Shown here one piece after another: positions 8,629-18,185 of a stretch of 64,000 bases of DNA. Below the pieces are notes generated by a model, which did not search any database, was not told the DNA's origin, and saw nothing but the letters and a program-made list of their open reading frames with translations. This stretch comes from Flavivirga abyssicola (GTDB lineage Bacteria; Bacteroidota; Bacteroidia; Flavobacteriales; Flavobacteriaceae), in assembly GCF_030540775.2 (NCBI RefSeq), contig NZ_CP141266.1, positions 2,963,001 to 3,027,000 on the forward strand. The letters are read 5' to 3'. The position numbers and the translations under genes are program-made. How positions within the stretch are numbered: position 1 is the stretch's first letter; each line of letters starts with the position of its first letter.

Positions 8629-9774
8629 CTAATTCTTTAGCCCAAGGATGCTAAAAAATAAACTAAACAAAATGGCTTGTACGCCAAGTAAAATCGTGAA
8701 AACAGCAGGAATAATTAGACGTAACATATATTGTGGATCTAAATTTCCAAAACCATAATCTTCCCAAAGATTTAGACTATAAAAAGTTAATGAAACTCCA
8801 AAAATTAAAAGTATAGCTCCTATAATTAATCCAAATTCCAAATTTAAATATTTAAACAACTTGTCGTATCTGTTACTTTTTGGGAGCAACCCGTTTTCAA
8901 CAGCAAATATTTTGGTAAGCGCATAAAAAATAAAACATTGAAAACCAACAAGTATAAGACTGGAAGTATAGAGTAGGGTATTTACATCAAATACTATATC
9001 CTTAATATGTATGGGTTGGTTAATGAGTCGTAAGGAAATTAATAATCCAGTAATCATCATTATTATGCTGGGGTATAAAAACAACCACTTTGGACTATAG
9101 AGTGCCAAAAAACGCAAATGCCTCCAGCCATCACGCCAGGTTTTTAAATGTGGTTTTCGAGTTCTGCCATCAGGATATAAAATTGTAGGGACTTCAGTAA
9201 TAGAAAGATTGTTTAACTTAGACTTTACTATCATTTCAGAGGCAAATTCCATCCCTGTAGTTTTCAAATTCATTTTACCATATGCTTCCTTTGAAAAACC
9301 TCTCAAACCACAGTGAAAATCACGAATATTTATTTTAAAAAATAACCTACCAATAAAAGACAATACAGGGTTCCCTAAATATTTATGTATAAATGGCATC
9401 GCATTTTTTTTAATGCCACCTTTAAACCTATTGCCCATTACAAGATCATAACCTTCTCTTAACTTTAATAAAAATGGGAGCAGATCTTCAAAATCATAAC
9501 TATCATCAGCATCAGCCATTATAATATAAGTGCCTTGGGCTTTTTCAATTCCACCTTTTAATGCATTGCCATACCCCTTGTTTTTAACTGGAATCAATAC
9601 AGTATTTAGTTTTTTAGCTATTGCTTGCGAGCCGTCAGAACTTCCATTGTCTGCAATAATAATTTCTCCAACAACATTGTTTTTCTTGAAAAAAGATTGC
9701 GCTTTAGTAATACAGATTTCTAATGTCTCAGCTTCATTTAAACATGGCATAACTACAGATAATTCAATATTCAT
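8629..9774 (-). CDS. GT2 glycosyltransferase with C-terminal membrane domain (dolichol-phosphate mannose synthase-like)
   Basis: The 381-residue protein has a GT-A domain with VVMPCLNEAETL, ADNGSSDGS and the metal-binding DADDSYD (88-94), plus the DFHCGLRGF block typical of DPM-like enzymes, followed by four predicted membrane helices from about residue 225. It probably transfers a sugar to polyprenyl phosphate at the inner membrane. It is the last gene of a leftward three-gene operon and overlaps the upstream GT-C-like gene by the 4-bp ATGA, so translation is likely coupled. It converges on the rightward GtrB-like gene with 47 bp between. Confidence 0.88.
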   Translation of the reverse strand: MNIELSVVMPCLNEAETLEICITKAQSFFKKNNVVGEIIIADNGSSDGSQAIAKKLNTVLIPVKNKGYGNALKGGIEKAQGTYIIMADADDSYDFEDLLPFLLKLREGYDLVMGNRFKGGIKKNAMPFIHKYLGNPVLSFIGRLFFKINIRDFHCGLRGFSKEAYGKMNLKTTGMEFASEMIVKSKLNNLSITEVPTILYPDGRTRKPHLKTWRDGWRHLRFLALYSPKWLFLYPSIIMMITGLLISLRLINQPIHIKDIVFDVNTLLYTSSLILVGFQCFIFYALTKIFAVENGLLPKSNRYDKLFKYLNLEFGLIIGAILLIFGVSLTFYSLNLWEDYGFGNLDPQYMLRLIIPAVFTILLGVQAILFSLFFSILGLKN

Positions 9775-11057
9775 GATAATGCGGTTTTGGAGTTTTTAGA
9801 TGTTTTAAATAAGATGAAAATAATTAAGAAAAACACCCAGTCGTTGTAAAACAAAAATCTTTTTTTTGTATGCATTCCAATAGAAACTAATGCTGTATTT
9901 AAGAATGTTAAAAAGAGTACTAAAAAAATTATTTTATAACTAATACTATTGGTTTTAATAAGCTTTAAAAAACTATAAATAAATATAACCAAGAGTAACA
10001 ATGTATATTTGGCATTACCAAATCCATGTATGAAATTTTGAATATAAATTTTAAACCATAATGCAAAATTATTTTGTATTAGGTTTAGTGTCATGCTTTT
10101 TGTTAGCTTATCAATAGCAATAACTTTTTGATTATACGTTAGGCTTTTTTCCAAGCTTTTTCTTGCTACAGAAAAAATTGTGGCGTTTGCAATTCTAGAG
10201 TAATTATCTATATATACTAAAATAGCTTCTTTTGAATCTTCTAAATTATTTATGTTTAAATTTTGAATGTATAAGCTTTTATAAACGTTTTTGAAATATG
10301 TTTGTTCTTTTTCAGAATCAAAAAGTAGATAATCATCAGCATCGGAAACAAAAAATGCAGGTGTTATTAAGTGAATACCTGTCCAGGGTGTATTTACATA
10401 AAATCCATGCACTATTTTGTGATATGTTTTATCTGCTATTGATGTTATAAAAGGAAAGGCGATAAGAACAATTAATAGCCATTTACTTTTTAACTCTTTT
10501 TGTTTTATAGAAATCCATAAAAAAATACAAATTGCTACTGGAATTAAAATCAAAAACTGATTACGGGTAAGTATAAGTATAAAAAGTATGGGTAACGAAA
10601 TTATTAAGGATTTCGTTCTACTAGTAATTATACTTATTAAAAAATGAGTTACCGATATTAAATAGAGTGGATATGATAATGCTTCAGACAGAAAACTATT
10701 TGCTAAATGATGATTGTAAATATAAGGAACAAGAAGAATTAAAGTTAGTATTATATACCAAATAAGGTTTAACTTATAATTCTTTTTTAAAGACATAATA
10801 AAGAAATATATGGAAAAAGTTCCTAAGCCAAATTGTATAATTAATGTTGCTAAATTAAAGTATGACCCAAATATATATTTTATTACTGTTAAAAATAATG
10901 GATAACCTGCAGATCTCATAATATCAATAGTTAAATAGCTTTGAGAGTCACTAGCCATTCTCATCGGTTTACCAATAACTAAAATAAAGGCAACTAAAAA
11001 AAAGAGAATAAAAATATATCTTGATTGCTTTTCGGTTATTTTGAAAGGAACTGTCAT
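9771..11057 (-). CDS. GT-C-like membrane glycosyltransferase, paralogue 1
   Basis: A 428-residue protein with about ten hydrophobic segments. The first loop carries ASDSQSYL, an acidic site where GT-C enzymes place the catalytic Asp. It shares blocks with the adjacent 439-residue protein: LSYPLYLI, LTRxQF, and ADKTYHK followed by an NTPW/STPF step. These show a tandem duplication. It overlaps both neighbours by 4 bp (ATGA) in a leftward operon ending with a DPM-like synthase, which suggests it uses the polyprenyl-phosphate sugar made there. No named family was recognised, so the function is inferred from topology and context. Confidence 0.6.
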   Translation of the reverse strand: MTVPFKITEKQSRYIFILFFLVAFILVIGKPMRMASDSQSYLTIDIMRSAGYPLFLTVIKYIFGSYFNLATLIIQFGLGTFSIYFFIMSLKKNYKLNLIWYIILTLILLVPYIYNHHLANSFLSEALSYPLYLISVTHFLISIITSRTKSLIISLPILFILILTRNQFLILIPVAICIFLWISIKQKELKSKWLLIVLIAFPFITSIADKTYHKIVHGFYVNTPWTGIHLITPAFFVSDADDYLLFDSEKEQTYFKNVYKSLYIQNLNINNLEDSKEAILVYIDNYSRIANATIFSVARKSLEKSLTYNQKVIAIDKLTKSMTLNLIQNNFALWFKIYIQNFIHGFGNAKYTLLLLVIFIYSFLKLIKTNSISYKIIFLVLFLTFLNTALVSIGMHTKKRFLFYNDWVFFLIIFILFKTSKNSKTALS

Positions 11058-12373
11058 TTACTTTTTATCCGTTTATTTTTTTGCTTTATGATTTTTAAAA
11101 CCATAACAAAGGTTATAAAAATTAAGCTATAATTATAAAAAAGATACCGTATTATGGAATGGCTTGCAAAGCAGACTATAAATGCATTTGAAAGTATTAA
11201 AGCAGAAAGAATAAATAGAATATAATAATCTTTGGTTTTAGAGTATAACAATTTAAACAGACTATAAAAGAAAAAACCTAAAAGCAGGAAAAACAAAATT
11301 ACTCCTTTAAAAGCATGTTTTATATTAGCAAAAAACAAATTACACCACGATTTAAAATTTAGCTTGACTAGAGTGAAAAACAAACTTTGAGCAGCAAGTT
11401 CGGATTGCCAATATGAGTTTGCTACTGCAGGGTTTATATCTAAACCTTGAGCAGTGTGTTTTTCTATATAATACTCTAGGCTAAACTGGTGTATGGTTTG
11501 GTTACATATTTGCGGAATATGATTGTGAAAGTGATTATAATATGTTTTATAATTTGTTTGTTTTTGACGAGATAGAAGTAAGTCTTTTTCTGATAAATAT
11601 TTATAACATTTTTTAAATATGGCTTTATAGTCTCCATTTTCAATTTGATTAAAATTAGTATCATTAGAAACATAAAACGCAGCAGCAGATGCATTGATAA
11701 AACTAAATGGTGTAGATATAAATAAACCATCTTTAAGTTTATGATATGTTTTGTCGGCCATAATTACAAATAATGGCAAAAAAAGTATGATAAAAAATAC
11801 TTTTAAGTTGCTTTTTATTAATGTGTTACGTCTATGTTTGAGGAGGTAAGTAAAGGCAAATATTAAAGATGCAATAATAAATTGACCTCTTGTTAATACT
11901 AATAAAATATAAGCTATAGACATAAACAAAAGAAGCTTCTTCTTTTCATTTAATACAATTTCTAAACTAAGTGTAATAAATATTAAATACAATGGATAGC
12001 TCAACCCCTCCGAGCAAATGTTATTAGCGACATATAGGGGTGGGAAAAAAGGAAATAATAATACAATTAATAGGAGGCTTCTAATGAGTTTGTTAAATGA
12101 AAGTATACCAGAAATACGCTTTAAAAAAAAATGAACCGAAGCCATTCCCAATACCAATTGAATACCTACTACAATTTTTGCAAAATAATTTGTGAAAATA
12201 AACTCAAAAGCTTTAATAAATATAACATAACCAGGATGCCTATTGGGTCTGGCTTTCAAATAACCATAAGTGTCTGGAGAAAATATAGCTTCTTGAAAAA
12301 TTAAGAAAACAAAAATAAGAATATATACTACAATTAAAATATGGTTTTCTTTTAAACGTTTTAACAAGTCCAA
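11054..12373 (-). CDS. GT-C-like membrane glycosyltransferase, paralogue 2
   Basis: A 439-residue membrane protein, first gene of the leftward operon. The first loop has SPDTYGYL, equivalent to ASDSQSYL in the next gene, and LTRGQF, MADKTYHK and FYVSNDTNF match the paralogue block for block. About ten hydrophobic segments surround a soluble portion near residues 215-320. The pair could add two sugars in sequence or form a heterodimer. The ATG start lies in a 110-bp divergent gap facing the FemAB-like gene. Nothing here fixes donor or acceptor. Confidence 0.6.
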   Translation of the reverse strand: MDLLKRLKENHILIVVYILIFVFLIFQEAIFSPDTYGYLKARPNRHPGYVIFIKAFEFIFTNYFAKIVVGIQLVLGMASVHFFLKRISGILSFNKLIRSLLLIVLLFPFFPPLYVANNICSEGLSYPLYLIFITLSLEIVLNEKKKLLLFMSIAYILLVLTRGQFIIASLIFAFTYLLKHRRNTLIKSNLKVFFIILFLPLFVIMADKTYHKLKDGLFISTPFSFINASAAAFYVSNDTNFNQIENGDYKAIFKKCYKYLSEKDLLLSRQKQTNYKTYYNHFHNHIPQICNQTIHQFSLEYYIEKHTAQGLDINPAVANSYWQSELAAQSLFFTLVKLNFKSWCNLFFANIKHAFKGVILFFLLLGFFFYSLFKLLYSKTKDYYILFILSALILSNAFIVCFASHSIIRYLFYNYSLIFITFVMVLKIIKQKNKRIKSK

Positions 12374-12483
12374 TAAGAGTTTTTTAATGTATAAATATAT
12401 AAATAATTAAGGAAGAATTTAACATGAAAATTAAAAAATATTGTACTTTGGGTGCTTATAAAAAAATATAAAACTTAATAATT

Positions 12484-13461
12484 TTGAATCCATTTTTAGT
12501 GAAAAAATATCAGTCGGAAAATAAATCTGATTGGAATAATTTTGTGTCAAAATCTAAAAATGCGACATTCTTATTTTATAGAAACTTCATGGAGTATCAT
12601 GAGGATAGGTTTGAAGATTATTCGCTTTTGATTTATAAAAAGCAGAAGCTTATTGCTGTTTTTCCAGCTAATAGAGTTGGGGATATTATTTTTTCTCATC
12701 AAGGATTAACCTATGGAGGGTTATTGCTTCAGTCGGAATTAAAGTTTAATGATGTTTTAGAAAGCTTTAAGAGCCTCTTGATTTTTTTATGCTTCGAAGG
12801 CGTTCAACATTTAAAAGTAAAAATGATTCCGTACTTTTATAATAGTTTTCCAAGTGATGAGATAAGTTATTTGTTGTACTTGTTAGGTGCGCAATTAGAT
12901 CGAAGAGATGCGCTCTCTGTTATCGACTTAAATAGTGATGTTAATATTTCAAAAAATAGGCTAGAAGGTGTAAAGAAGGGGGAGAAGCATAAATTGGAGA
13001 TTAAAGAGGTAACCGATTTAGATGAGTTTTGGAATATGATTTTGATACCAAATTTAAGATTGAAGCATGGGTTAAGTCCAGTACATAGTTTACAAGAGAT
13101 AAAGGTATTAAAGGAGCGTTTTCCTAATAATATTAGGCAGTTTAATGTTTATCATAAAAATAAAATAGTTGCTGGGACTACAATTTTTGAGACAAAAAAT
13201 GTAGCACATTCTCAATATATATCTGGAAATAAGGAAAGTAGTAGTGTAGGGGGGCTGGATTTTTTATATACTTATTTAATAAAAGAAGTTTTTGTAAATA
13301 AAAGATATTTTGATTTTGGAAATTCAAACGAAAATAAAGGAAGGAATGTTAACGAGGGACTACAATTTTGGAAAGAAGGATTTGGAGCTAGAACCGTAAC
13401 TCAAGATTTTTATAAGGTTGATACAAAAAACTATAAGTTATTAGATAGTATCATGATATGA
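12484..13461 (+). CDS. FemAB-like GNAT acyltransferase
   Basis: This 325-residue soluble protein has the two-lobed GNAT fold pattern of FemAB/BioF2-like acyltransferases: an N-terminal lobe with NATFLFYRNFMEYHEDRF, a conserved GLTYGGLL block, and a C-terminal lobe with HKNKIVAGTTIF, HSQYISGNKE and FDFGNSNENKG...FKxGFGA-like sequence (here FWKEGFGA). The start is TTG at 12484. Its stop overlaps the FdtB-like aminotransferase ATG by 4 bp, so it is probably co-translated with it. An acyl or aminoacyl transfer onto the amino sugar made by that enzyme is my inference. Confidence 0.75.
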   Translation: MNPFLVKKYQSENKSDWNNFVSKSKNATFLFYRNFMEYHEDRFEDYSLLIYKKQKLIAVFPANRVGDIIFSHQGLTYGGLLLQSELKFNDVLESFKSLLIFLCFEGVQHLKVKMIPYFYNSFPSDEISYLLYLLGAQLDRRDALSVIDLNSDVNISKNRLEGVKKGEKHKLEIKEVTDLDEFWNMILIPNLRLKHGLSPVHSLQEIKVLKERFPNNIRQFNVYHKNKIVAGTTIFETKNVAHSQYISGNKESSSVGGLDFLYTYLIKEVFVNKRYFDFGNSNENKGRNVNEGLQFWKEGFGARTVTQDFYKVDTKNYKLLDSIMI

Positions 13462-14558
13462 TTAAGTTTTTAGACTTACACAAAGTAAACTCCCGTTTTC
13501 ATAATGAATTTCAAGAAAAATTTAAATCGTTTTTGGAATCCGGTCATTATATTTTAGGAAATCAAGTTTCTAATTTTGAAAATAGTTTTGCTAACTATTG
13601 TGGCACTAAACACTGCGTTGGAGTAAGTAATGGTTTAGATGCCTTAATTCTCATTTTTAAGGCCTATTTAGAATTAGGATTACTGAAACGTAATGATGAA
13701 GTTATAGTTCCTGCAAATACATTTATAGCCAGTATTATAGCTATTCAGGAAGTTGGACTAAAAACGGTCTTGGTTGAACCTGACATAGATACGTATAATA
13801 TTTCTATTTCTGAAATTGAAAAAAGCATTACACCAAAAATCAAAGTTATTTTGGCTGTGCATTTGTATGGAATGCTAGCCGATATGAGAAGCATAAATGA
13901 CATTGCGAAAAAAAATAATTTATTGGTTATTGAAGATGCTGCTCAAGCACATGGTGCAGTTAATGAAGAAGGGATTAAATCTGGAAATTTAAGTAATGCA
14001 GCTGCGTTTAGTTTTTACCCCAGTAAAAATTTAGGTGCTCTAGGAGACGCAGGGGCAGTAGTTTCTAATAACGAGGTTTTAATAGATATGATTAAAAAGC
14101 TTCGTAACTATGGAGGAACTACTAAATATGTATACGATACTGTTGGAGCCAATAGCAGATTAGACGAAATTCAAGCAATCTTTTTAAGTGTAAAACTGAA
14201 GTTATTGGATGATGACAATAAAAAACGACGTGATGTAGCAAGGTTATATCTTTCAAAGATAACAAACAAAAAAGTAAAACTTCCCTTTTATAATTTATCG
14301 GATAATCATGTTTTTTACGCTTTTGTTGTTTTGGTTGAAAATAGGCAAGAATTTATTGATCATTTAAGTAAGTACCATATCGAAACTTTAATCCATTACC
14401 CAATTCCACCTCATAAACAAAAGGGATTCAGTTACTTAAAAGAATTACCTTTGCCAATTACAGAAACTATTCATAATAAGATAGTTAGTATTCCTATAAG
14501 TCCTGTGATGTTAAATGAGGAAGTAGAAGAAGTCATTAGAATTATAAATCAATATTAA
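13458..14558 (+). CDS. Sugar 3-aminotransferase, DegT/DnrJ/EryC1/StrS family (FdtB/QdtB-like)
   Basis: This PLP enzyme of 366 residues carries the Schiff-base lysine Lys190 in SFYPSKNLGALGDAGA and Asp160 in VIEDAAQAHG, which pairs with the PLP ring nitrogen; GTKHCVGVSNGLDAL and VPANTF form the rest of the cofactor site. In the FdtA/FdtB and QdtA/QdtB pathways the partner 3,4-ketoisomerase makes a 3-keto-6-deoxy sugar that this enzyme aminates, giving dTDP-3-amino-3,6-dideoxyhexose (Fuc3N or Qui3N). The matching ketoisomerase-like gene is at 18178. Galacto or gluco product is undetermined. It overlaps the upstream FemAB-like gene by 4 bp. Confidence 0.88.
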   Translation: MIKFLDLHKVNSRFHNEFQEKFKSFLESGHYILGNQVSNFENSFANYCGTKHCVGVSNGLDALILIFKAYLELGLLKRNDEVIVPANTFIASIIAIQEVGLKTVLVEPDIDTYNISISEIEKSITPKIKVILAVHLYGMLADMRSINDIAKKNNLLVIEDAAQAHGAVNEEGIKSGNLSNAAAFSFYPSKNLGALGDAGAVVSNNEVLIDMIKKLRNYGGTTKYVYDTVGANSRLDEIQAIFLSVKLKLLDDDNKKRRDVARLYLSKITNKKVKLPFYNLSDNHVFYAFVVLVENRQEFIDHLSKYHIETLIHYPIPPHKQKGFSYLKELPLPITETIHNKIVSIPISPVMLNEEVEEVIRIINQY

Positions 14559-14590
14559 AAATATAATAAGCTAATCAAAGTAAATTTGAT

Positions 14591-15886
14591 GTGATAAGTT
14601 TTAAAGGGATAATAAAAAATAATCTGTTATTAAAAATAACATCTTTAAATGCTGTAGTTATTACAGTAAGATTGATTATTTCTTTAGCTATTCAAAGAAT
14701 ATTGGCAGTAACGGTTGGAGAAATAGGAATTGCTAAAATAGGTCAACTTCGAAATTTGGTTCAAATAATAACAAGTTCCTCCTCTTTAGGGACATTTAAC
14801 GGGGTTGTAAAATATATTTCGGAATTTAAGGAGAACGATCAACAGCTTAAAGAGTTGTTTACAACGATATTTGCTTTTGTTTTTATAGGATCGGTTATAA
14901 CATCCTTTGTCTTTTTTTTTAATGCCTCATGGATAACCATTGAATTATTTGGAAACTTAGATTATGTAAATATTATAAAGTGTCTTGCTTTATTGCCTGT
15001 TTTTATAGGTATAAATAGAATTTTTCAAGGTGTAATTAATGGCTTGTCTGAGTATAAAAAATATGCAAAGATTGATTTATTAAGTTATGTTTTATCTGCC
15101 ATATTACTATTAATATGCCTTTATTATTATAGCTTGGAAGGAGTTCTGTTTTCAATAGTTGTAACTCCAATTATTCAATTAAGTATCATCATTTATGTTT
15201 TTGGATCGATTTTAAAAAAATATATAAAAGTTAACGACCTAGGGTTTAAAATTCCTTTTGCCAGAGAACTATTGGCGTTTACATTAATGTCTTTTATATC
15301 AACTGTATTATTAAATTATATTGAACTTGATATAAGAACCATGATAACCAATAAAATCAATATTAATGAAGCTGGGTATTGGACAGCCATGAACTTTATA
15401 TCTAAAAATTATATGGTATTTTCTTCCGGACTGTTTACGCTTTATGTTATACCTAAATTTGCAAGAATTTATGAGGCTGATACTTTTAAAAAGGAAGTTC
15501 TTTATATATACAAAACTATTCTTCCGTTGTTTGGTTTAGGCATGCTATTGGTTTATTTATTAAGAGCCTTGGTTATTGAAATTGTTTATCCAAACTTTCT
15601 TGGTCTTGAACCATTATTTAAATGGCAGTTGCTTGGAGATTTTGTTAGGTTGGCAACACTTGTTATATCACATCAGTTTTTAGCAAAAAAAATGGTTAAG
15701 AGCTTTATAATAACAGAGTTAATTTCGTTAGGCTTGTTTTACTTTTTGTCGAAGACCCTTGTAGTTTTATATGGTGCAGAAGGTGTGGTAATGGCACATT
15801 TTTATAGGTATATAATATACTTTGGTGTTGTTGTGGCTGCAATTTGGATTAATTTTTCAACTCAAAAAAATACTCAAAAGGAGTAA
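14591..15886 (+). CDS. Wzx-type O-antigen/polysaccharide flippase (second copy)
   Basis: A 431-residue protein with about 12 membrane helices, paralogous to the flippase at 3478: both have LLLKITSLNAV/LVKVTSLQTAS openings, the LGTFNGVVKYISEFK/LGFYKGAVKYISKFK block and WQLLGDFVRL...HQFLAKKM near the end. The start is GTG, with no suitable ATG nearby. It sits 32 bp after the aminotransferase gene in the same direction, so it may flip the 3-amino-sugar-containing unit. It ends 12 bp from the convergent glycosyltransferase gene. Confidence 0.88.
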   Translation: MISFKGIIKNNLLLKITSLNAVVITVRLIISLAIQRILAVTVGEIGIAKIGQLRNLVQIITSSSSLGTFNGVVKYISEFKENDQQLKELFTTIFAFVFIGSVITSFVFFFNASWITIELFGNLDYVNIIKCLALLPVFIGINRIFQGVINGLSEYKKYAKIDLLSYVLSAILLLICLYYYSLEGVLFSIVVTPIIQLSIIIYVFGSILKKYIKVNDLGFKIPFARELLAFTLMSFISTVLLNYIELDIRTMITNKININEAGYWTAMNFISKNYMVFSSGLFTLYVIPKFARIYEADTFKKEVLYIYKTILPLFGLGMLLVYLLRALVIEIVYPNFLGLEPLFKWQLLGDFVRLATLVISHQFLAKKMVKSFIITELISLGLFYFLSKTLVVLYGAEGVVMAHFYRYIIYFGVVVAAIWINFSTQKNTQKE

Positions 15887-15898
15887 CTATATAACCAT

Positions 15899-17041
15899 TT
15901 AGCTTTTACCTGTCCATTTAAGAACATAGTTATCGGCTATTTTTAAATAATTGTGTTCCTTTTCTATAAAAGCTCTGGCGTTTTTAGAAATTTCAATAAT
16001 TTTATCAGGATTAAAAATTAACCATTCAAGTTTTTCAATAATTTTATCAGCATCGGGCAAGGCGTTAATAGCAACAGTATCTTCTTTTAAATTATAATAC
16101 TCTAACCATTCATTTTCAGCGCCAGTAAAAACAACTTTTCCTTTTGCCATAGCTTCAAGAGCATTATACCCTTGATCATAGGCATATACTTGATCCAAAA
16201 CAATGTGTGCACTGTCAAAAGCTTTTATATATTCGTTGTAAGGTAAACTTTTAACAGTCACTATTTCTACTTTATCTGCATACTTATTTACTATAAAATC
16301 AAGTGCTTTCTCAAAAATATCATTACCCTTTTTATAATAATTGTCTTCGTTAATTCCATGAAAAATAACAATTCTACTACTAATACATAAATCGATATGC
16401 TTGAGCTTATCTATGTTAATAGGATTAGGCGCTAACCCTAAATATTTATCATTATTAATGAGCGGAATATGATAATCTAAATCTGAAGAAATACAGCCTG
16501 TAATGTTTTTATGTATGTATTTGTGCAAATCATAATAAGGATTGCTTATGCGCATTAAAATGTGTTTGAACTTTTTCTTTGAAACCTTATTCTCAAAATA
16601 TGGCGTTAAAATGGAATATCTAAAATTCTTATCATGAGCGTATTTTACACTCGTATAATCCGTTCCGCAAGAAAGTAAAAATACGTTAGGGTTATGTTTA
16701 AAAATAAAGCTTAGAATTTGCTTCTCAATTTTTGGAAGGGTAGAGAATGAGTTTTCGTTTATTAATTGAACAACGTCAAAATTTTTAAACCTATCTTTTT
16801 GAGCATTAAATTGAGCTTTTGTACTTATCGAAGCAATATCAATAGAAAATACGCGATACATTATTTTTTTCAATAAAGACATAACGCCCTTATTGTATTT
16901 AACTTTAAAGTTTATATCTGCAGGAAATTTTTTAAAGCCATCTCCAGAGGCAACCAAGATTACTTGGTGTCCATTTTTAATCAATCCTTCTTTTAATGAA
17001 TTGTGAAGTCTACTATATTCGCCAACTAATAAGATTTTCAT
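15899..17041 (-). CDS. GT-B-fold glycosyltransferase (GT4-like)
   Basis: A 380-residue cytosolic glycosyltransferase opening with MKILLVGEYSRLHNSL, a GT-B N-terminal strand and glycine loop, with a C-terminal donor site DQVYAYDQGYNALEAMAKGK, where the usual EX7E pattern is partly altered (Gln/Asp in place of the first Glu). The HGINEDNYYKKGNDIF block is typical of some polysaccharide-locus transferases. It is a leftward single gene converging on the flippase and diverging from the GT4 gene at 17103. The acceptor and donor cannot be deduced. Confidence 0.8.
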   Translation of the reverse strand: MKILLVGEYSRLHNSLKEGLIKNGHQVILVASGDGFKKFPADINFKVKYNKGVMSLLKKIMYRVFSIDIASISTKAQFNAQKDRFKNFDVVQLINENSFSTLPKIEKQILSFIFKHNPNVFLLSCGTDYTSVKYAHDKNFRYSILTPYFENKVSKKKFKHILMRISNPYYDLHKYIHKNITGCISSDLDYHIPLINNDKYLGLAPNPINIDKLKHIDLCISSRIVIFHGINEDNYYKKGNDIFEKALDFIVNKYADKVEIVTVKSLPYNEYIKAFDSAHIVLDQVYAYDQGYNALEAMAKGKVVFTGAENEWLEYYNLKEDTVAINALPDADKIIEKLEWLIFNPDKIIEISKNARAFIEKEHNYLKIADNYVLKWTGKS

Positions 17042-17045
17042 TTAC

Positions 17046-17053
17046 TATATTTG
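17046..17053 (+). promoter_or_regulatory. Candidate -7 promoter element for the GT4/ketoisomerase pair
   Basis: TATATTTG matches TAnnTTTG and lies about 50 bp before the ATG at 17103, within the 61-bp divergent gap. No TTG element was found 18-20 nt upstream. Confidence 0.4.
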
Positions 17054-17102
17054 GTTGATTTTATACAAACATATTTAATTAAAACTTTAATCATATTATT
17101 GA

Positions 17103-18185
17103 ATGCAAAAAATATGTATAATAACAACAACTTTAGGAACTGGTGGTGCCGAAAAAGTAAGCGCAAATTTATCTTTTTTATTAACTAATCTAGGGTTTAA
17201 TGTGCATGTACTTTGTACGAAGGATGTTATTGAATATGATTACTCTGGAACTCTTTTTAATCTTGAATTGAATCTAAAAAATAATAGAAGTAATTTTAAT
17301 AAGATACGTGTTTTAAATAGGTATTTTAAAGAAAATAAGTTTGATGTAATAATAGATAATAGAACAAGACCTGTTTTGTTAAAAGAACTTGTTTTGTACA
17401 AATTTGTTTTTAGAGCAACAAGACGCATTGCAGTTGTTCATAGCCATAATTTAAAAACCTATTTCCCGAGCTCAACGTTTTTTGCCAATCTATTGTATAA
17501 AAGGTTATTTAAACTTGTTGTTGTAAGCGAAGAAATAAAGAATATAATTGAAAAAAGGTATAGACTTAAAAATGTTAAGCAAATTTATAATCCCATACAT
17601 TTAAACTTAATATCAAATAAAGCAGATGAGGTAATAGAGTTTAATGAAAAGTATATTCTTTTTTATGGCAGGATTGAAGAAAAATCAAAAAACCTTTCGC
17701 TGCTGTTAGAAGGGTATAAAAAATCTGATTTAATAAGGGAAGGGATAAAACTTCTTATTTTAGGAAGTGGAGATGATTTAGAATCCATAAAGAATAAAGC
17801 CACAAATTTATCGTTATCAGAAAGTGTGATTTTTAAACCGTATGTACTAAATCCTTATCCTTATGTTAAGAAGGCATTGTTTACTGTTTTAACAAGTAGA
17901 TACGAAGGCTTTCCCATGGTTTTATTAGAAGCTTTAGCATGTGGTACTCCAATAATTTCGGTAGATTGTAAATCAGGACCGAAAGAGGTTCTCAAACATG
18001 GTTATAATGGGCTTTTAATTGAGAATTATAATAAGGAGGCACTGGCAAATGCCATGAATAGTTTTATATTTGATACCAATTTATATAAAACATGTAAGCT
18101 AAATACGAAACAGAGTGTACAACGATTTTCTATAGAAAATATTTCACAAGAATGGAAACAATTAATAAATATAGTACATGACTAA
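17103..18185 (+). CDS. Family 4 glycosyltransferase
   Basis: This 360-residue GT-B retaining glycosyltransferase has the N-terminal GTGGAEKV loop, a YGRIEEKSKNLSLLLEGY strand-helix typical of GT4 donors, and the EX7E motif inside SRYEGFPMVLLEALACGTP (about residues 264-282), which binds the nucleotide sugar. It probably adds one sugar of the repeat unit at the cytoplasmic face. Its last 8 bp overlap the ketoisomerase gene, so both are co-translated from one transcript. Donor and linkage are unknown. Confidence 0.9.
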   Translation: MQKICIITTTLGTGGAEKVSANLSFLLTNLGFNVHVLCTKDVIEYDYSGTLFNLELNLKNNRSNFNKIRVLNRYFKENKFDVIIDNRTRPVLLKELVLYKFVFRATRRIAVVHSHNLKTYFPSSTFFANLLYKRLFKLVVVSEEIKNIIEKRYRLKNVKQIYNPIHLNLISNKADEVIEFNEKYILFYGRIEEKSKNLSLLLEGYKKSDLIREGIKLLILGSGDDLESIKNKATNLSLSESVIFKPYVLNPYPYVKKALFTVLTSRYEGFPMVLLEALACGTPIISVDCKSGPKEVLKHGYNGLLIENYNKEALANAMNSFIFDTNLYKTCKLNTKQSVQRFSIENISQEWKQLINIVHD

